From Fidelibacterota bacterium (lineage in GTDB: Bacteria > Fidelibacterota > Fidelibacteria > Fidelibacterales > Fidelibacteraceae), in the NCBI GenBank assembly GCA_030620575.1, contig JAUXEL010000009.1:1-22089 (forward strand): a stretch of DNA of 22,089 nucleotides, in the 5' to 3' direction. Below the pieces are notes generated by a model, which was not told the origin of the DNA, did no database searches, and worked only from the letters and a program-made list of their open reading frames with translations. Shown here in pieces: positions 8,747 through 16,075 of this stretch (its first letter is position 1; each line of letters opens with the position of its first letter). Made by a program: the position numbers and the translations under genes.

Positions 8747-8877
8747 TAATAATATTCCTGAAATTATTTTGTTAACTCTCATTAACTTTTTTCACATTGA
8801 GGGTGTCTAATAAACAGACGACACCGAACACATGAAGTGTTGTAATCAAAATGGAAAATAAACAAAAGGAAATAACC

Positions 8878-9786
8878 ATGAAAAAGATCGTACTAAGTCT
8901 CCTGATCGTCTCAATGCTCGTTTTGAGCAGTTGCGATTTTGGGGGATTTTCGGGCGGAGAAGAGATCAATGTCACTCTGACCGAACTTATTGAAAGTGAA
9001 ATTCTGGCCGAAGTTGATGTGGACACCGCAATTGAAGAAGATATCGATATTTTCGTTCCTTTATCATTTTCAAAAACTGCCCCGGGGCCGAATTTTCCAC
9101 AGAGTCGCCGTCGTGTTAGCTTACGTTTGAGACATAAAATCGATAGTGTTTATGTAGATCATACCATTGAGTATTTTAGTAATGATACCGCTTTGGTTAC
9201 GCTCACAAAAACCTTTGTTGGTACTATGTATATTCGTCATACCGATACCACTATCACGGATACTCCGGTTGTTTGGGAAAAACCCTATGAATATACTTCA
9301 ACCTCCTATCTGGAATGTTTGCTGGATAGCAGCGGGGATAGTACTAAGTGGAAATTATTTGCAAAAAGCATTGAATCCGGTGCAACAACAGGTATCCTGA
9401 ATACTATCGAAAGCGTAACAATATTGGGGGACAATGATTCAGACCAAACAATATTTGATGATCCGACTACACTCTATGAAGTTGTCAGAGGATTTACTGC
9501 TAATCGGGGTCATTTTCGGGGACGACCCGGCAATTTAGCTACGAGCATTTTTGTTTTGATCGACGGAAATGATGATGTGAATGTATTGGGCTCATCCGGA
9601 CGGCATTTTGCTCTGGAAGATAATGGAGAAGGCATAGATCTTACAGCAAACGATAATATCTACAGCGGAACCCTCCTGAAAGGACGTGGCCAAAGCCGCC
9701 TGCGGGTCCGTATGATCACAACGGCTACCTTTATCGAGGAAAATGCCCCGGTTGAGATCGCCAGTTGGATCTTTCCGGTTCGTTAA
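8878..9786 (+). CDS. Exported lipoprotein, unknown function
   Basis: I do not recognise this 302-residue protein. It starts with a lipoprotein signal: MKK, a hydrophobic core, and lipobox LSSC with C19. Asp follows the Cys, which in E. coli would favour inner-membrane retention, although that rule does not hold in every phylum. The mature part is beta-rich and acidic near its start. Near the C-terminus, IDLTANDNIYSG (253-264) resembles the Asp-rich 'GDGIYSG' turn seen in many bacterial secreted beta-domain proteins. ATG 8878 is chosen because AAAAGGA (8864-8870) lies seven bases upstream and the signal peptide begins there; an in-frame ATG at 8851 would put nine polar residues before it. It stands alone, with a strong terminator 25 bp downstream. 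Confidence 0.8.
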   Translation: MKKIVLSLLIVSMLVLSSCDFGGFSGGEEINVTLTELIESEILAEVDVDTAIEEDIDIFVPLSFSKTAPGPNFPQSRRRVSLRLRHKIDSVYVDHTIEYFSNDTALVTLTKTFVGTMYIRHTDTTITDTPVVWEKPYEYTSTSYLECLLDSSGDSTKWKLFAKSIESGATTGILNTIESVTILGDNDSDQTIFDDPTTLYEVVRGFTANRGHFRGRPGNLATSIFVLIDGNDDVNVLGSSGRHFALEDNGEGIDLTANDNIYSGTLLKGRGQSRLRVRMITTATFIEENAPVEIASWIFPVR

Positions 9787-9811
9787 CCCTTTTTCCACTT
9801 TGGAATAGATG

Positions 9812-9844
9812 AAAAGGCGTCCGTCAATTGACGGACGCCTTTTT
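9812..9844. terminator. Strong bidirectional terminator
   Basis: A perfect self-complementary block (9812-9843) holds GGCGTCCGTCAA and its reverse complement, flanked by four A on the left and five T on the right. It lies between the plus-strand lipoprotein gene (ending 9786) and the minus-strand peptidase gene (ending 9943), so it can serve both. Confidence 0.85.
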
Positions 9845-9872
9845 GCATTTTGGGAATATCTATAGCTTACGC

Positions 9873-9936
9873 AGGGAACAGGCATCAGTTTCCGCCCGTC
9901 AGCTGAGGGGCTACACCCGACAGGTGCCTGTTCCCT
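9873..9936. repeat. Inverted repeat with 12-bp perfect arms
   Basis: AGGGAACAGGCA (9873-9884) is exactly repeated in reverse complement at 9925-9936, with 40 bases between. Several more pairs extend inward (9885-9890 with 9919-9924, one mismatch). It lies between two convergent genes, just past the terminator. No T-tract follows. It resembles a REP or MITE-type palindrome rather than a terminator. Confidence 0.6.
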
Positions 9937-9942
9937 ACAATG

Positions 9943-10560
9943 TTATCTAATTCTTCCTATATAAACCAACCTGTCATCGCCACTAAGCAGCAGTTCAAAC
10001 TTACTCACTGCGATACTGTTCGTGGATTTGTGGGAACCGAAAATTTTCGCTTTATACTTGCCGGCTTTCTTATCATAACGGACCGACTCAATAAGGGAAG
10101 CGTGACCAAACCACGTTCCATTTCTGCGCTGTTTCCAATACTGAATAAAATCACCCGGCTGCACCTGTGAAAGATCGGTAATGCATTTACCAAGATTATA
10201 TTTTTCGATTGCATACACTACCCCGGCGTAACGCGGATTTTCGGGATCCGGACCAAGCTTAACTACGTTCCGGTCGAGATTCGGATGATTTATAAGTACA
10301 TCCTTGCGCATCTCCGCCGTATAATTGACATTGGAACGGCTTAATACCGTATCCACTACTGCGGAAACAAAGGTCGTGCAGTCCAGCTTCTTCTCCGTGC
10401 TGCTATAGCTTCCGTATGTCCACCCGCAAAATACTGTTTTATCCAATTCGTGGGCAATAGTTAGAACATTTGGGGATTTCGCGGCGATTTCTTTTTTTTC
10501 CGCAAATACTATCACTGTCGCGAATAATAACACTAATAACATTCTTGTAATATTTTTCAT
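9943..10560 (-). CDS. Secreted NlpC/P60-like cysteine peptidase (putative)
   Basis: This 205-residue protein has a signal peptide (about 1-20, ending FA before EKK) and the layout of an NlpC/P60 or CHAP-like papain-fold enzyme. The likely catalytic Cys is C61 in DCTTFVSAVVD. GDFIQYW (136-142) matches the conserved turn before the His strand, and GHASLIE holds H153. A third polar residue may be H177 or N181. Such enzymes usually cut peptide or amide bonds in peptidoglycan outside the cytoplasm. It lies 39 bp after the DUF456 gene on the same strand, probably in one operon. GAGA-type purines precede the ATG. The papain-like fold is likely, but the exact subfamily and substrate are inferred. Confidence 0.7.
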   Translation of the reverse strand: MKNITRMLLVLLFATVIVFAEKKEIAAKSPNVLTIAHELDKTVFCGWTYGSYSSTEKKLDCTTFVSAVVDTVLSRSNVNYTAEMRKDVLINHPNLDRNVVKLGPDPENPRYAGVVYAIEKYNLGKCITDLSQVQPGDFIQYWKQRRNGTWFGHASLIESVRYDKKAGKYKAKIFGSHKSTNSIAVSKFELLLSGDDRLVYIGRIR

Positions 10561-10599
10561 TCTAATTCTCTTTCTTGATAACTACCAATCTGACAGCTA

Positions 10600-11082
10600 T
10601 CAGCTGAAGAATGCCATTTTTATAAAATACCACAGCATCACACCGGATGCGGCAAGTTTGATCACGACACCACCCAGAAATCCCACGAAGGTGCTAAAGC
10701 CTGATTTAAATGCTTCAGAAGATTTTTTTCCCGTACTCAGTTCACCAACCACGGCTCCAAGAAATGGACCGATAATCAGTCCCCAAGGCGGGAAGACCAA
10801 CATTCCAAGGCCTAAACCGATAATGCTTCCCCATACCGCCCGTTTGCTGCCACCGAATTTTTTGGCACCCCATGCCGGCATGAAATTATCCAATACTGTC
10901 ACTACAACTGTGATAATGGCAAAGATAATCAAAAAACGGGGCGTAAATTCATATTTTGGAGCAAAATGCAATAACAGTAATCCAATATAGCTCAGTAACG
11001 GGCCCGGGATGACCGGAAGCAGACAGCCCAATATTCCGAAAATCGAGAAGGCAAAACCCAGAATGATCAGTACAATATCCAT
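10600..11082 (-). CDS. DUF456 family membrane protein
   Basis: This 160-residue, very hydrophobic protein matches the DUF456 pattern: an N-terminal helix pair with GCLLPVIPGP (about 19-28), PKYEFTPRF, then VTVLDNFMPAWGAKKFGGSKRA and the Gly-rich GLIIGPFLGAVVGEL (101-115). About four to five membrane segments are expected. The family is widespread and of unknown biochemical role. The start at 11082 is preferred to an in-frame ATG at 11133 because AGAGGAA lies just upstream and the first conserved helix begins there. It is the first gene of a likely two-gene operon with the peptidase downstream, and diverges from the SpoIID-domain gene. Confidence 0.85.
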   Translation of the reverse strand: MDIVLIILGFAFSIFGILGCLLPVIPGPLLSYIGLLLLHFAPKYEFTPRFLIIFAIITVVVTVLDNFMPAWGAKKFGGSKRAVWGSIIGLGLGMLVFPPWGLIIGPFLGAVVGELSTGKKSSEAFKSGFSTFVGFLGGVVIKLAASGVMLWYFIKMAFFS

Positions 11083-11271
11083 TTCAATTCCTCTGTTAGT
11101 GAAAATAATACACAAAAGCATTTCTAAATACAAGTAGTTAGAAGTTACCAGAGAAAAGTAGGGTCAAAAAACATTTTTGTTTAATGGTCTAAGGTTTAAA
11201 AGTTTAGGGGGGTAAGGTTTAGTGTAGAGCTACAGCATTGCATGTCTCTATTTCACTTTTCACAAAGCCTT

Positions 11272-11300
11272 ATCCTGTACATCCTGTTATCCCGTCAAGA
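11272..11300. repeat. ATCCTGT repeat cluster, copy B
   Basis: Units begin at 11272 (ATCCTGT), 11281 (ATCCTGT) and 11289 (ATCCCGTCAAGA), spaced 9 and 8 bp. The motif and period match the cluster at 138-174, about 11 kb away. Confidence 0.55.
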
Positions 11301-11365
11301 TAGACCATGTCAAATAGTCCATTTTCCAATTGAAATCGACTGCATTATATGCTATTTTAGACATC

Positions 11366-11402
11366 TTGTATTAAGCTGTAATTACAGCATATTTTTTATA
11401 CT
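11366..11402 (+). promoter_or_regulatory. Candidate promoter with operator palindrome before spoIID-like gene
   Basis: A perfect 14-bp palindrome, GCTGTAATTACAGC (11375-11388), lies between TTGTAT (11366-11371) and TATTTT (11390-11395), which are 18 bp apart and could be -35 and -10 boxes. A repressor bound there would block RNA polymerase. As RNA, the same bases make only a 5-bp stem with an AATT loop before a T-rich run, so a weak terminator is the alternative. GAAAGG (11409-11414) is the ribosome binding site. Confidence 0.4.
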
Positions 11403-11423
11403 AATTTAGAAAGGCAAAAAGCA

Positions 11424-12746
11424 ATGTTAAAGCCCGGTCTTATTCCTTCCCAGGAGCCAAATATCAGAATAGGAATTGTGCTCCCGCAGGACAATCAAAA
11501 AAAAATTACCGCTTTTTTATCCAATATGTGTGATTATGAGATGGTAGTAGACACCCTGACCTTTTCTACCTGTGAAGTTCCCAGTATTTTATTTAAAGTG
11601 GATGACAATGCCGTAACTTTTAATATTAACAATAAACGCTACGAGAAAGTTCATAAGATCGTATTCCGTCCTATTGTGGACAACACCTATATAACGGTTG
11701 ACCCTGTGATTTCGGGCAGGGAATTTCATTGGCGAAAATATATTAATGTCAAGTTGCCCGGAAATATTGAGATCACTCTTTCTGAAGGAAATTTGCTGGT
11801 TGTCAATGAACTTCCGCTCGAAGATTACCTGATGTGCGTCGCAACATCTGAAATGAGTGCTGCTTGTCCGCCTTCTTTAATTGAAGCCCAAACCGTAGTC
11901 GCCCGTTCCTGGATGCTGGCCAATGTAGAGCAAAAACATATCGCGCTCGGTGTTGATGTTTGCAATGACGACTGTTGCCAGCGCTATCAGGGATTAAACA
12001 ATGTTACTAAGAACAGTAAAAAGGGTACGGAAGATACACGTGGCAAGGTAATCATGTATAACAAAAAGATCTGTGACGCGCGCTATTCCAAATCTTGCGG
12101 CGGAAAAATGGAGACCTTTGAAAATCTCTGGGAAAATACCCCGCTTCCCTATATGCAAAATATTCCGGATATGCCGGATGGTAATACTGTGCCGGATCTG
12201 ACCATTGAAGAAAACGCACAAAAGTGGATATTATCAACCCCGAAAGAAGCATTCTGCAGTTCTTTTACCGTTCCGGGAAATGAACTGAAACAATATCTTG
12301 GCGCCTGTGATGAAGAAGGGGAATATTTTCGCTGGATCGTTGAAGTTTCAAACGAAGATCTGTCCGCTAATCTCCGGGATAAATTAAAGTTGGATGTTAA
12401 AGCTGTTTTGGATTTGCAGACCCGTAAACGTGCCGGAAGCGGCCGTCTGCTGGAACTTGGTATTGAATATCTTGATTTTGAAGACCGGCAACAGAAAACA
12501 ATCGTTTATAAAGATTATAATGCCCGTCTGGTGCTACATAAAAAATTTCTTTACTCCTCTGCTGTTGTGATCAATAAGGTAGGTAGCGGGAAAATTCCCA
12601 AGCGCTTTATTTACAAGGGTGCAGGATGGGGACACGGTGCCGGAATGTGCCAAATTGGTGCTTTGGGAATGTCTTTAAGCGGATATTCTACCGAAGAAAT
12701 TTTAGCCCATTATTACCCGAATAGTGAATACAAAAAGATCTATTAA
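11424..12746 (+). CDS. SpoIID/LytB-domain protein (putative peptidoglycan lyase)
   Basis: The SpoIID fold cleaves glycan strands in B. subtilis-type SpoIID as a lytic transglycosylase; LytB is called an amidase enhancer. This 440-residue protein has the family marks: LPLEDYLMCVATSEMS, with E143 at the expected catalytic Glu position, then EAQTVVARSWML (154-165), YSKSCGGKME (221-230), and the C-terminal GWGHGAGMCQIGALGMS (from about 401). The N-terminus has no hydrophobic segment, so no signal peptide or anchor is visible. Extra Cys pairs (NDDCCQ) lie at 181-186. GAAAGG lies nine bases upstream of the ATG. The AmpG-like gene begins 21 bp downstream, which suggests one operon for releasing and importing muropeptides. 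Confidence 0.85.
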   Translation: MLKPGLIPSQEPNIRIGIVLPQDNQKKITAFLSNMCDYEMVVDTLTFSTCEVPSILFKVDDNAVTFNINNKRYEKVHKIVFRPIVDNTYITVDPVISGREFHWRKYINVKLPGNIEITLSEGNLLVVNELPLEDYLMCVATSEMSAACPPSLIEAQTVVARSWMLANVEQKHIALGVDVCNDDCCQRYQGLNNVTKNSKKGTEDTRGKVIMYNKKICDARYSKSCGGKMETFENLWENTPLPYMQNIPDMPDGNTVPDLTIEENAQKWILSTPKEAFCSSFTVPGNELKQYLGACDEEGEYFRWIVEVSNEDLSANLRDKLKLDVKAVLDLQTRKRAGSGRLLELGIEYLDFEDRQQKTIVYKDYNARLVLHKKFLYSSAVVINKVGSGKIPKRFIYKGAGWGHGAGMCQIGALGMSLSGYSTEEILAHYYPNSEYKKIY

Positions 12747-12767
12747 ATAATCAAGGAAAGGATATTC

Positions 12768-14633
12768 ATGAGCTCACACGAACCAAAAAACAAAAAACGG
12801 AGTCCCTGGAGCTGGGTTCCGAGTCTCTATTTTATCGAAGGAATTCCCTACACTGTAGTAATGGTTCTTTCTGTTGTCATGTACAAGATGTTAGGTATTT
12901 CCAATACGGATATTGCTCTTTACACCAGTTTGCTCTATCTGCCCTGGGTACTGAAACCCCTTTGGAGCCCCGTCGTTGATAATTTAAAGACCAAACGCTG
13001 GTGGGTCATTGTGATGCAGTTTGTATTGGGCGTTTTATTTGCTTGTATTGCCCTCACCATTCCAACCACCAATTTCTTTAAACTCAGCATTGCTTTTTTA
13101 TGGTTGATGGCTTTTACTTCCGCAACACATGATATTGCCGCGGACGGTTTTTATATGATTGGACTGGATGAAGGCGACCAGGCGCTTTTCAACGGAATCC
13201 GTTCTGCTTTTTATCGTGTTGCCATGCTCATGGGACAAGGTGTTTTTGTGATTCTTGTCAGTCTTTTAATAAATGCATCCGGCATGGATAAGGTTAGTGT
13301 AGAGGTTTGTGCCACACCGGCAGATACCAAAGTACAGACTGTGATGCTGGGTGATCTCGATCTTAGCGAACAGCCGGGAAATATGTATCTGATGTACGAA
13401 CCTAAGCAATTGGATGTCCCTATTAAACGGGTAAACACGATTTATGCAGATTCGGTTATCACAGCCGCCCGGGCATGGAATATTGCTCAGGGGCAACCGG
13501 ATCCGGATGCCCCGCAAATCGCGAAAGAAAAATCGAAAATAGCAAAAGTAAAAAAAGAAAAGTCAAAAAAACTTGAAAATTGGCTGCGGAAAAATTTTGG
13601 TGCAGAAGAAGTTCCGATAACGGAATATGCGGGAAATGTCGGCACCATGTATTTTCATCTATCTAAGGCTCCCCAAGCCGATAAAACGGTCATCGTCTCT
13701 TTCGGTCAGGACCGCGGAGATAAGAGTATCAAATTAGTGGAAGGCATGCGCTTTGAATTTACTTCTGAAAACTGGAATAAACCGGTAATGTCAGTCATTC
13801 AATTAGATAAAAAACTGGATGCTCCATCGAAGGCCTTTTTTGATGCAGAATCCGGGAAAGTAAAAATGGCCTGGTCTGTATTGTTTTTCTGTCTTGCGGG
13901 GATGTTTTTAATTTTTCATCTGGCACATCGTTTTGTTCTGCCGAAAGTGGAAGTTGAACGAACTGAACATTCTCTTGGAGAAGCCGTTAAGGATTTCTTT
14001 TCTACCTTTGCTTCCTTTTTCAAAAAAGACGGCATTGGTCTGGCCATTGCTTTTTTACTTTTATTCCGTTTGGCTGAATCGCAGCTGATCAAATTATCTG
14101 CACCTTTTATGTTGGATACCCGTGAAGCCGGTGGACTTGGATTAACAGCCGGCCAATACGGTTTGACTTATGGTACTATCGGAATACTCTTTCTAACCCT
14201 CGGCGGAATTTTAGGTGGTATAGCGGTATCAAAACACGGATTGAAAAAATGGATATGGTGGTTCGCTATCATGATCAATGTTCCGGATGCCGTATATATT
14301 TTCCTTGCCTATGCCCAACCTTCCAGTTTGGCTATCATTATCCCTTGTGTCGCCTTTGAGACCTTTGGTTATGGGTTTGGCTTTACAGCTTACATGATGT
14401 TCATGATCTATATTGCGCGCGGTGAATACAAAACCTCGCACTATGCGATCGCTACCGCCTTTATGGCACTCGGTATGATGATCCCGGGCATGATGAGCGG
14501 ATGGTTGCAAGAAGTCATCGGTTACCAGCATTTCTTTATCTGGGTTGTGATCGCCACAATACCGGGTTTCATATTACTGAAATTCCTTCATATTGATCCG
14601 CATTTTGGAAAGAAAGACAAACAGGTGGAATAA
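12768..14633 (+). CDS. AmpG-like MFS permease with large inserted domain
   Basis: AmpG imports anhydro-muropeptides for peptidoglycan recycling. This 621-residue protein has the AmpG/MFS core: YFIEGIPYTVV (21-31), SPVVDNLKTKRWW (67-79), and ATHDIAADGFYM (119-130), which matches the conserved AmpG segment after helix 4. Helices 6-12 follow from about 367. A segment of about 195 residues (171-366) splits the core between predicted helices 5 and 6. It holds a Lys-rich stretch (253-269) and then a beta-rich part with FTSENWNKP (331-339), a wording typical of bacterial Ig-like or Calx-beta-like repeats. If the N-terminus is cytoplasmic, the insert lies in the periplasm. AAGGA precedes the start, and a strong terminator follows 20 bp after the stop. 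The substrate is inferred. Confidence 0.82.
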   Translation: MSSHEPKNKKRSPWSWVPSLYFIEGIPYTVVMVLSVVMYKMLGISNTDIALYTSLLYLPWVLKPLWSPVVDNLKTKRWWVIVMQFVLGVLFACIALTIPTTNFFKLSIAFLWLMAFTSATHDIAADGFYMIGLDEGDQALFNGIRSAFYRVAMLMGQGVFVILVSLLINASGMDKVSVEVCATPADTKVQTVMLGDLDLSEQPGNMYLMYEPKQLDVPIKRVNTIYADSVITAARAWNIAQGQPDPDAPQIAKEKSKIAKVKKEKSKKLENWLRKNFGAEEVPITEYAGNVGTMYFHLSKAPQADKTVIVSFGQDRGDKSIKLVEGMRFEFTSENWNKPVMSVIQLDKKLDAPSKAFFDAESGKVKMAWSVLFFCLAGMFLIFHLAHRFVLPKVEVERTEHSLGEAVKDFFSTFASFFKKDGIGLAIAFLLLFRLAESQLIKLSAPFMLDTREAGGLGLTAGQYGLTYGTIGILFLTLGGILGGIAVSKHGLKKWIWWFAIMINVPDAVYIFLAYAQPSSLAIIIPCVAFETFGYGFGFTAYMMFMIYIARGEYKTSHYAIATAFMALGMMIPGMMSGWLQEVIGYQHFFIWVVIATIPGFILLKFLHIDPHFGKKDKQVE

Positions 14634-14653
14634 ATCCGCCCGCCTTTAATAAT

Positions 14654-14691
14654 AAAAAGCCTTTCTCGTGCAAACGGGAAGGGCTTTTTTT
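14654..14691 (+). terminator. Intrinsic terminator after AmpG-like gene
   Basis: A 15-bp stem (14654-14668 with 14675-14689, two G-T pairs) closes a six-base loop, and its 3' side merges into seven T residues. It starts 20 bp after the permease stop codon. Confidence 0.9.
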
Positions 14692-14703
14692 GCTTTACAC
14701 AAA

Positions 14704-14857
14704 AGCACAAAGGTGCTAAGTCACAAAGAATATTTTTGGTTGTGGAAATTATGCGATCCTATTCTTAATAATTTAACTTAACCTTAAAAATTTGCCACAG
14801 ATTATATGCCAGTGCAAGTTTCCTAAAGTCCTTAGTGTCTTTGTCGCTTGGTGCCTT
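14704..14857. repeat. Degenerate 7-8-bp tandem repeats in inverted orientation
   Basis: The left block (about 14701-14730) reads as 8-mers AAAAGCAC, AAAGGTGC, TAAGTCAC, AAAGAATA. The right block (14831-14857), read on the minus strand, has the same AAGnnnC character with a 7-8-bp period. The blocks are imperfect inverted copies about 100 bp apart. The rest of this 238-bp gap (14692-14929) shows no gene; TCCGG (14857-14861) and CCGGA (14881-14885) can also pair. Confidence 0.45.
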
Positions 14858-14929
14858 CCGGTCTATACCAGTAGGTTACGCCGGACAAGTTGTGTGATGT
14901 TCTTCTATCTCCTTGACACAGGATAAATT

Positions 14930-16072
14930 ATGCCTTATCTTCCCAACATGAAAACGGGACGTTACATCTTTCTTATTGCATTGCTTATTATCAGCAACTG
15001 TTCGCGCTATGAAAACATAAAAGGGGTTCATGTTTTATTACAAGCCCCTGAGATCCGGCAACGTTATGGTGGTGAAATGGGTGCATTGGCAGATGAATTA
15101 AAAGAAGCGCGTGTATCGCTGGCGGTATCTCCCACAATGGAACATGGAACCGCGTATTATCCTTCGGACGTACTCCCAAAGCGTTGGGAATACGGGACAC
15201 AGCTACTGGCATTGCGACATGAATTACGCCGCAGAGATATCCGTTTTGCGGCTTATATTCCGATTTTTACAGATGCTTACGCCTACCGCGCAGAGCCTGA
15301 TTTGCGTGCCGTTAACGATTATGGCGGTCGGAATGAATCGGAACAGCAACATGCTGTTTGCCCGAACAATTTGGAATATCAGTCCTATAAATTGGAAGCC
15401 ATTGAAGAAGTTATGCTAATCCTGCAACCTGATATTGTTTACCTTGATGATCTTTTCTTTCCTGTAAATCCCCTGTATACCTGTCCGGAAAATAATATAA
15501 ACAACATTCGATCTTATTGTTTCTGCTCTTCCTGTTTACAGGCTTTCCAGGAGCACAGTCAAATAGTACTTCCCGAGGGACTGTCAACAGCAGATATTGC
15601 CACATGGATACTGGAATACCATGAAACCGAATGGATCCAATGGAAATGCGAAACAATAACATCTTTTATGGAAAAGGCAAACAAAACAATTCATGCTGTT
15701 AATCCGGATTGCAAAATTATGTTATCGGTACTGCCGTGGAAAGAAAATCAACTTCATTCCGGACGAAAACGCCTGAGCGGACAGGATATTAAAACCCTTG
15801 CACCTTTTGTGGACTATTTTACCCTCCTGCCTTGTCCCTTTCAAACAGGACAATTTGATTCAGCTCTTTCATCCATCGTAAGTGATTTACAGGTAACGGA
15901 ACGGCGTGTTATTCCATCTATTGAAATGCGAAATTACCGACCGACCGAATTGGGAAATGAATCTTACTTTCAACACAGCCTGCAATACTTCCGGCACAAT
16001 ATTATTATCTCGGACTGGGGATACTTGCTGAAAAACAGACCTTATTTAAATACTTTTATCTTGGAGCCTTGA
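14930..16072 (+). CDS. Glycosidase-like TIM-barrel lipoprotein (putative)
   Basis: This 380-residue protein has a lipoprotein-type signal (hydrophobic 12-21, IISNC with C24; Asn at -1 is unusual). The mature part reads like a GHL/COG1649-type glycosyl-hydrolase barrel: IRFAAYIPIFTDAY (104-117), a CPNNLEYQSY motif (144-153), then DIVYLDDLFFP (168-178) with acidic D173/D174 on a strand end, and a Cys cluster CFCSSC (197-202) followed by LQAF, a pattern seen in several uncharacterised barrel hydrolases. AGGA lies six bases before ATG 14930; ATG 14948 has no such signal. The next gene starts 3 bp after the stop. Glycan cleavage is inferred from the fold-like pattern; the substrate is unknown. Confidence 0.6.
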   Translation: MPYLPNMKTGRYIFLIALLIISNCSRYENIKGVHVLLQAPEIRQRYGGEMGALADELKEARVSLAVSPTMEHGTAYYPSDVLPKRWEYGTQLLALRHELRRRDIRFAAYIPIFTDAYAYRAEPDLRAVNDYGGRNESEQQHAVCPNNLEYQSYKLEAIEEVMLILQPDIVYLDDLFFPVNPLYTCPENNINNIRSYCFCSSCLQAFQEHSQIVLPEGLSTADIATWILEYHETEWIQWKCETITSFMEKANKTIHAVNPDCKIMLSVLPWKENQLHSGRKRLSGQDIKTLAPFVDYFTLLPCPFQTGQFDSALSSIVSDLQVTERRVIPSIEMRNYRPTELGNESYFQHSLQYFRHNIIISDWGYLLKNRPYLNTFILEP

Positions 16073-16075
16073 GTT

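Larger units (their letters stand above)
8513..8877. other. Gene-free gap with palindromes
   Basis: About 365 bp with no convincing gene. A 63-codon frame at 8584-8775 has no ribosome binding site and runs through two palindromes, so it is not called. The palindromes at 8664-8679 and 8710-8746 are listed separately. Just before the lipoprotein gene, GGTGTC (8802-8807) and GACACC (8820-8825) could pair in its 5' leader. The function of that pairing is unknown. Confidence 0.5.
11083..11423. other. Divergent intergenic region with repeats
   Basis: 341 bp between divergent genes. Near 11190-11222 there is a low-complexity run of GTTTA/AAGGTTT-type words. A second ATCCTGT cluster lies at 11272-11300, and a palindrome inside a candidate promoter at 11366-11402. 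The last two are listed separately. No small gene is convincing. Confidence 0.55.

Noticed and set aside
8584..8775. Open frame of 63 codons in the gap after hflC
   Set aside because: No ribosome binding site; it runs across two palindromes and has no protein-like features.
8802..8825. GGTGTC/GACACC pair in the lipoprotein leader as a riboswitch
   Set aside because: A single 6-bp stem with no known aptamer core is too little to support a riboswitch call.
10658..10990. Plus-strand open frame of 110 codons opposite the DUF456 gene
   Set aside because: Shadow of a hydrophobic gene read backwards; Pro/Asn/Lys-rich and without a start signal.
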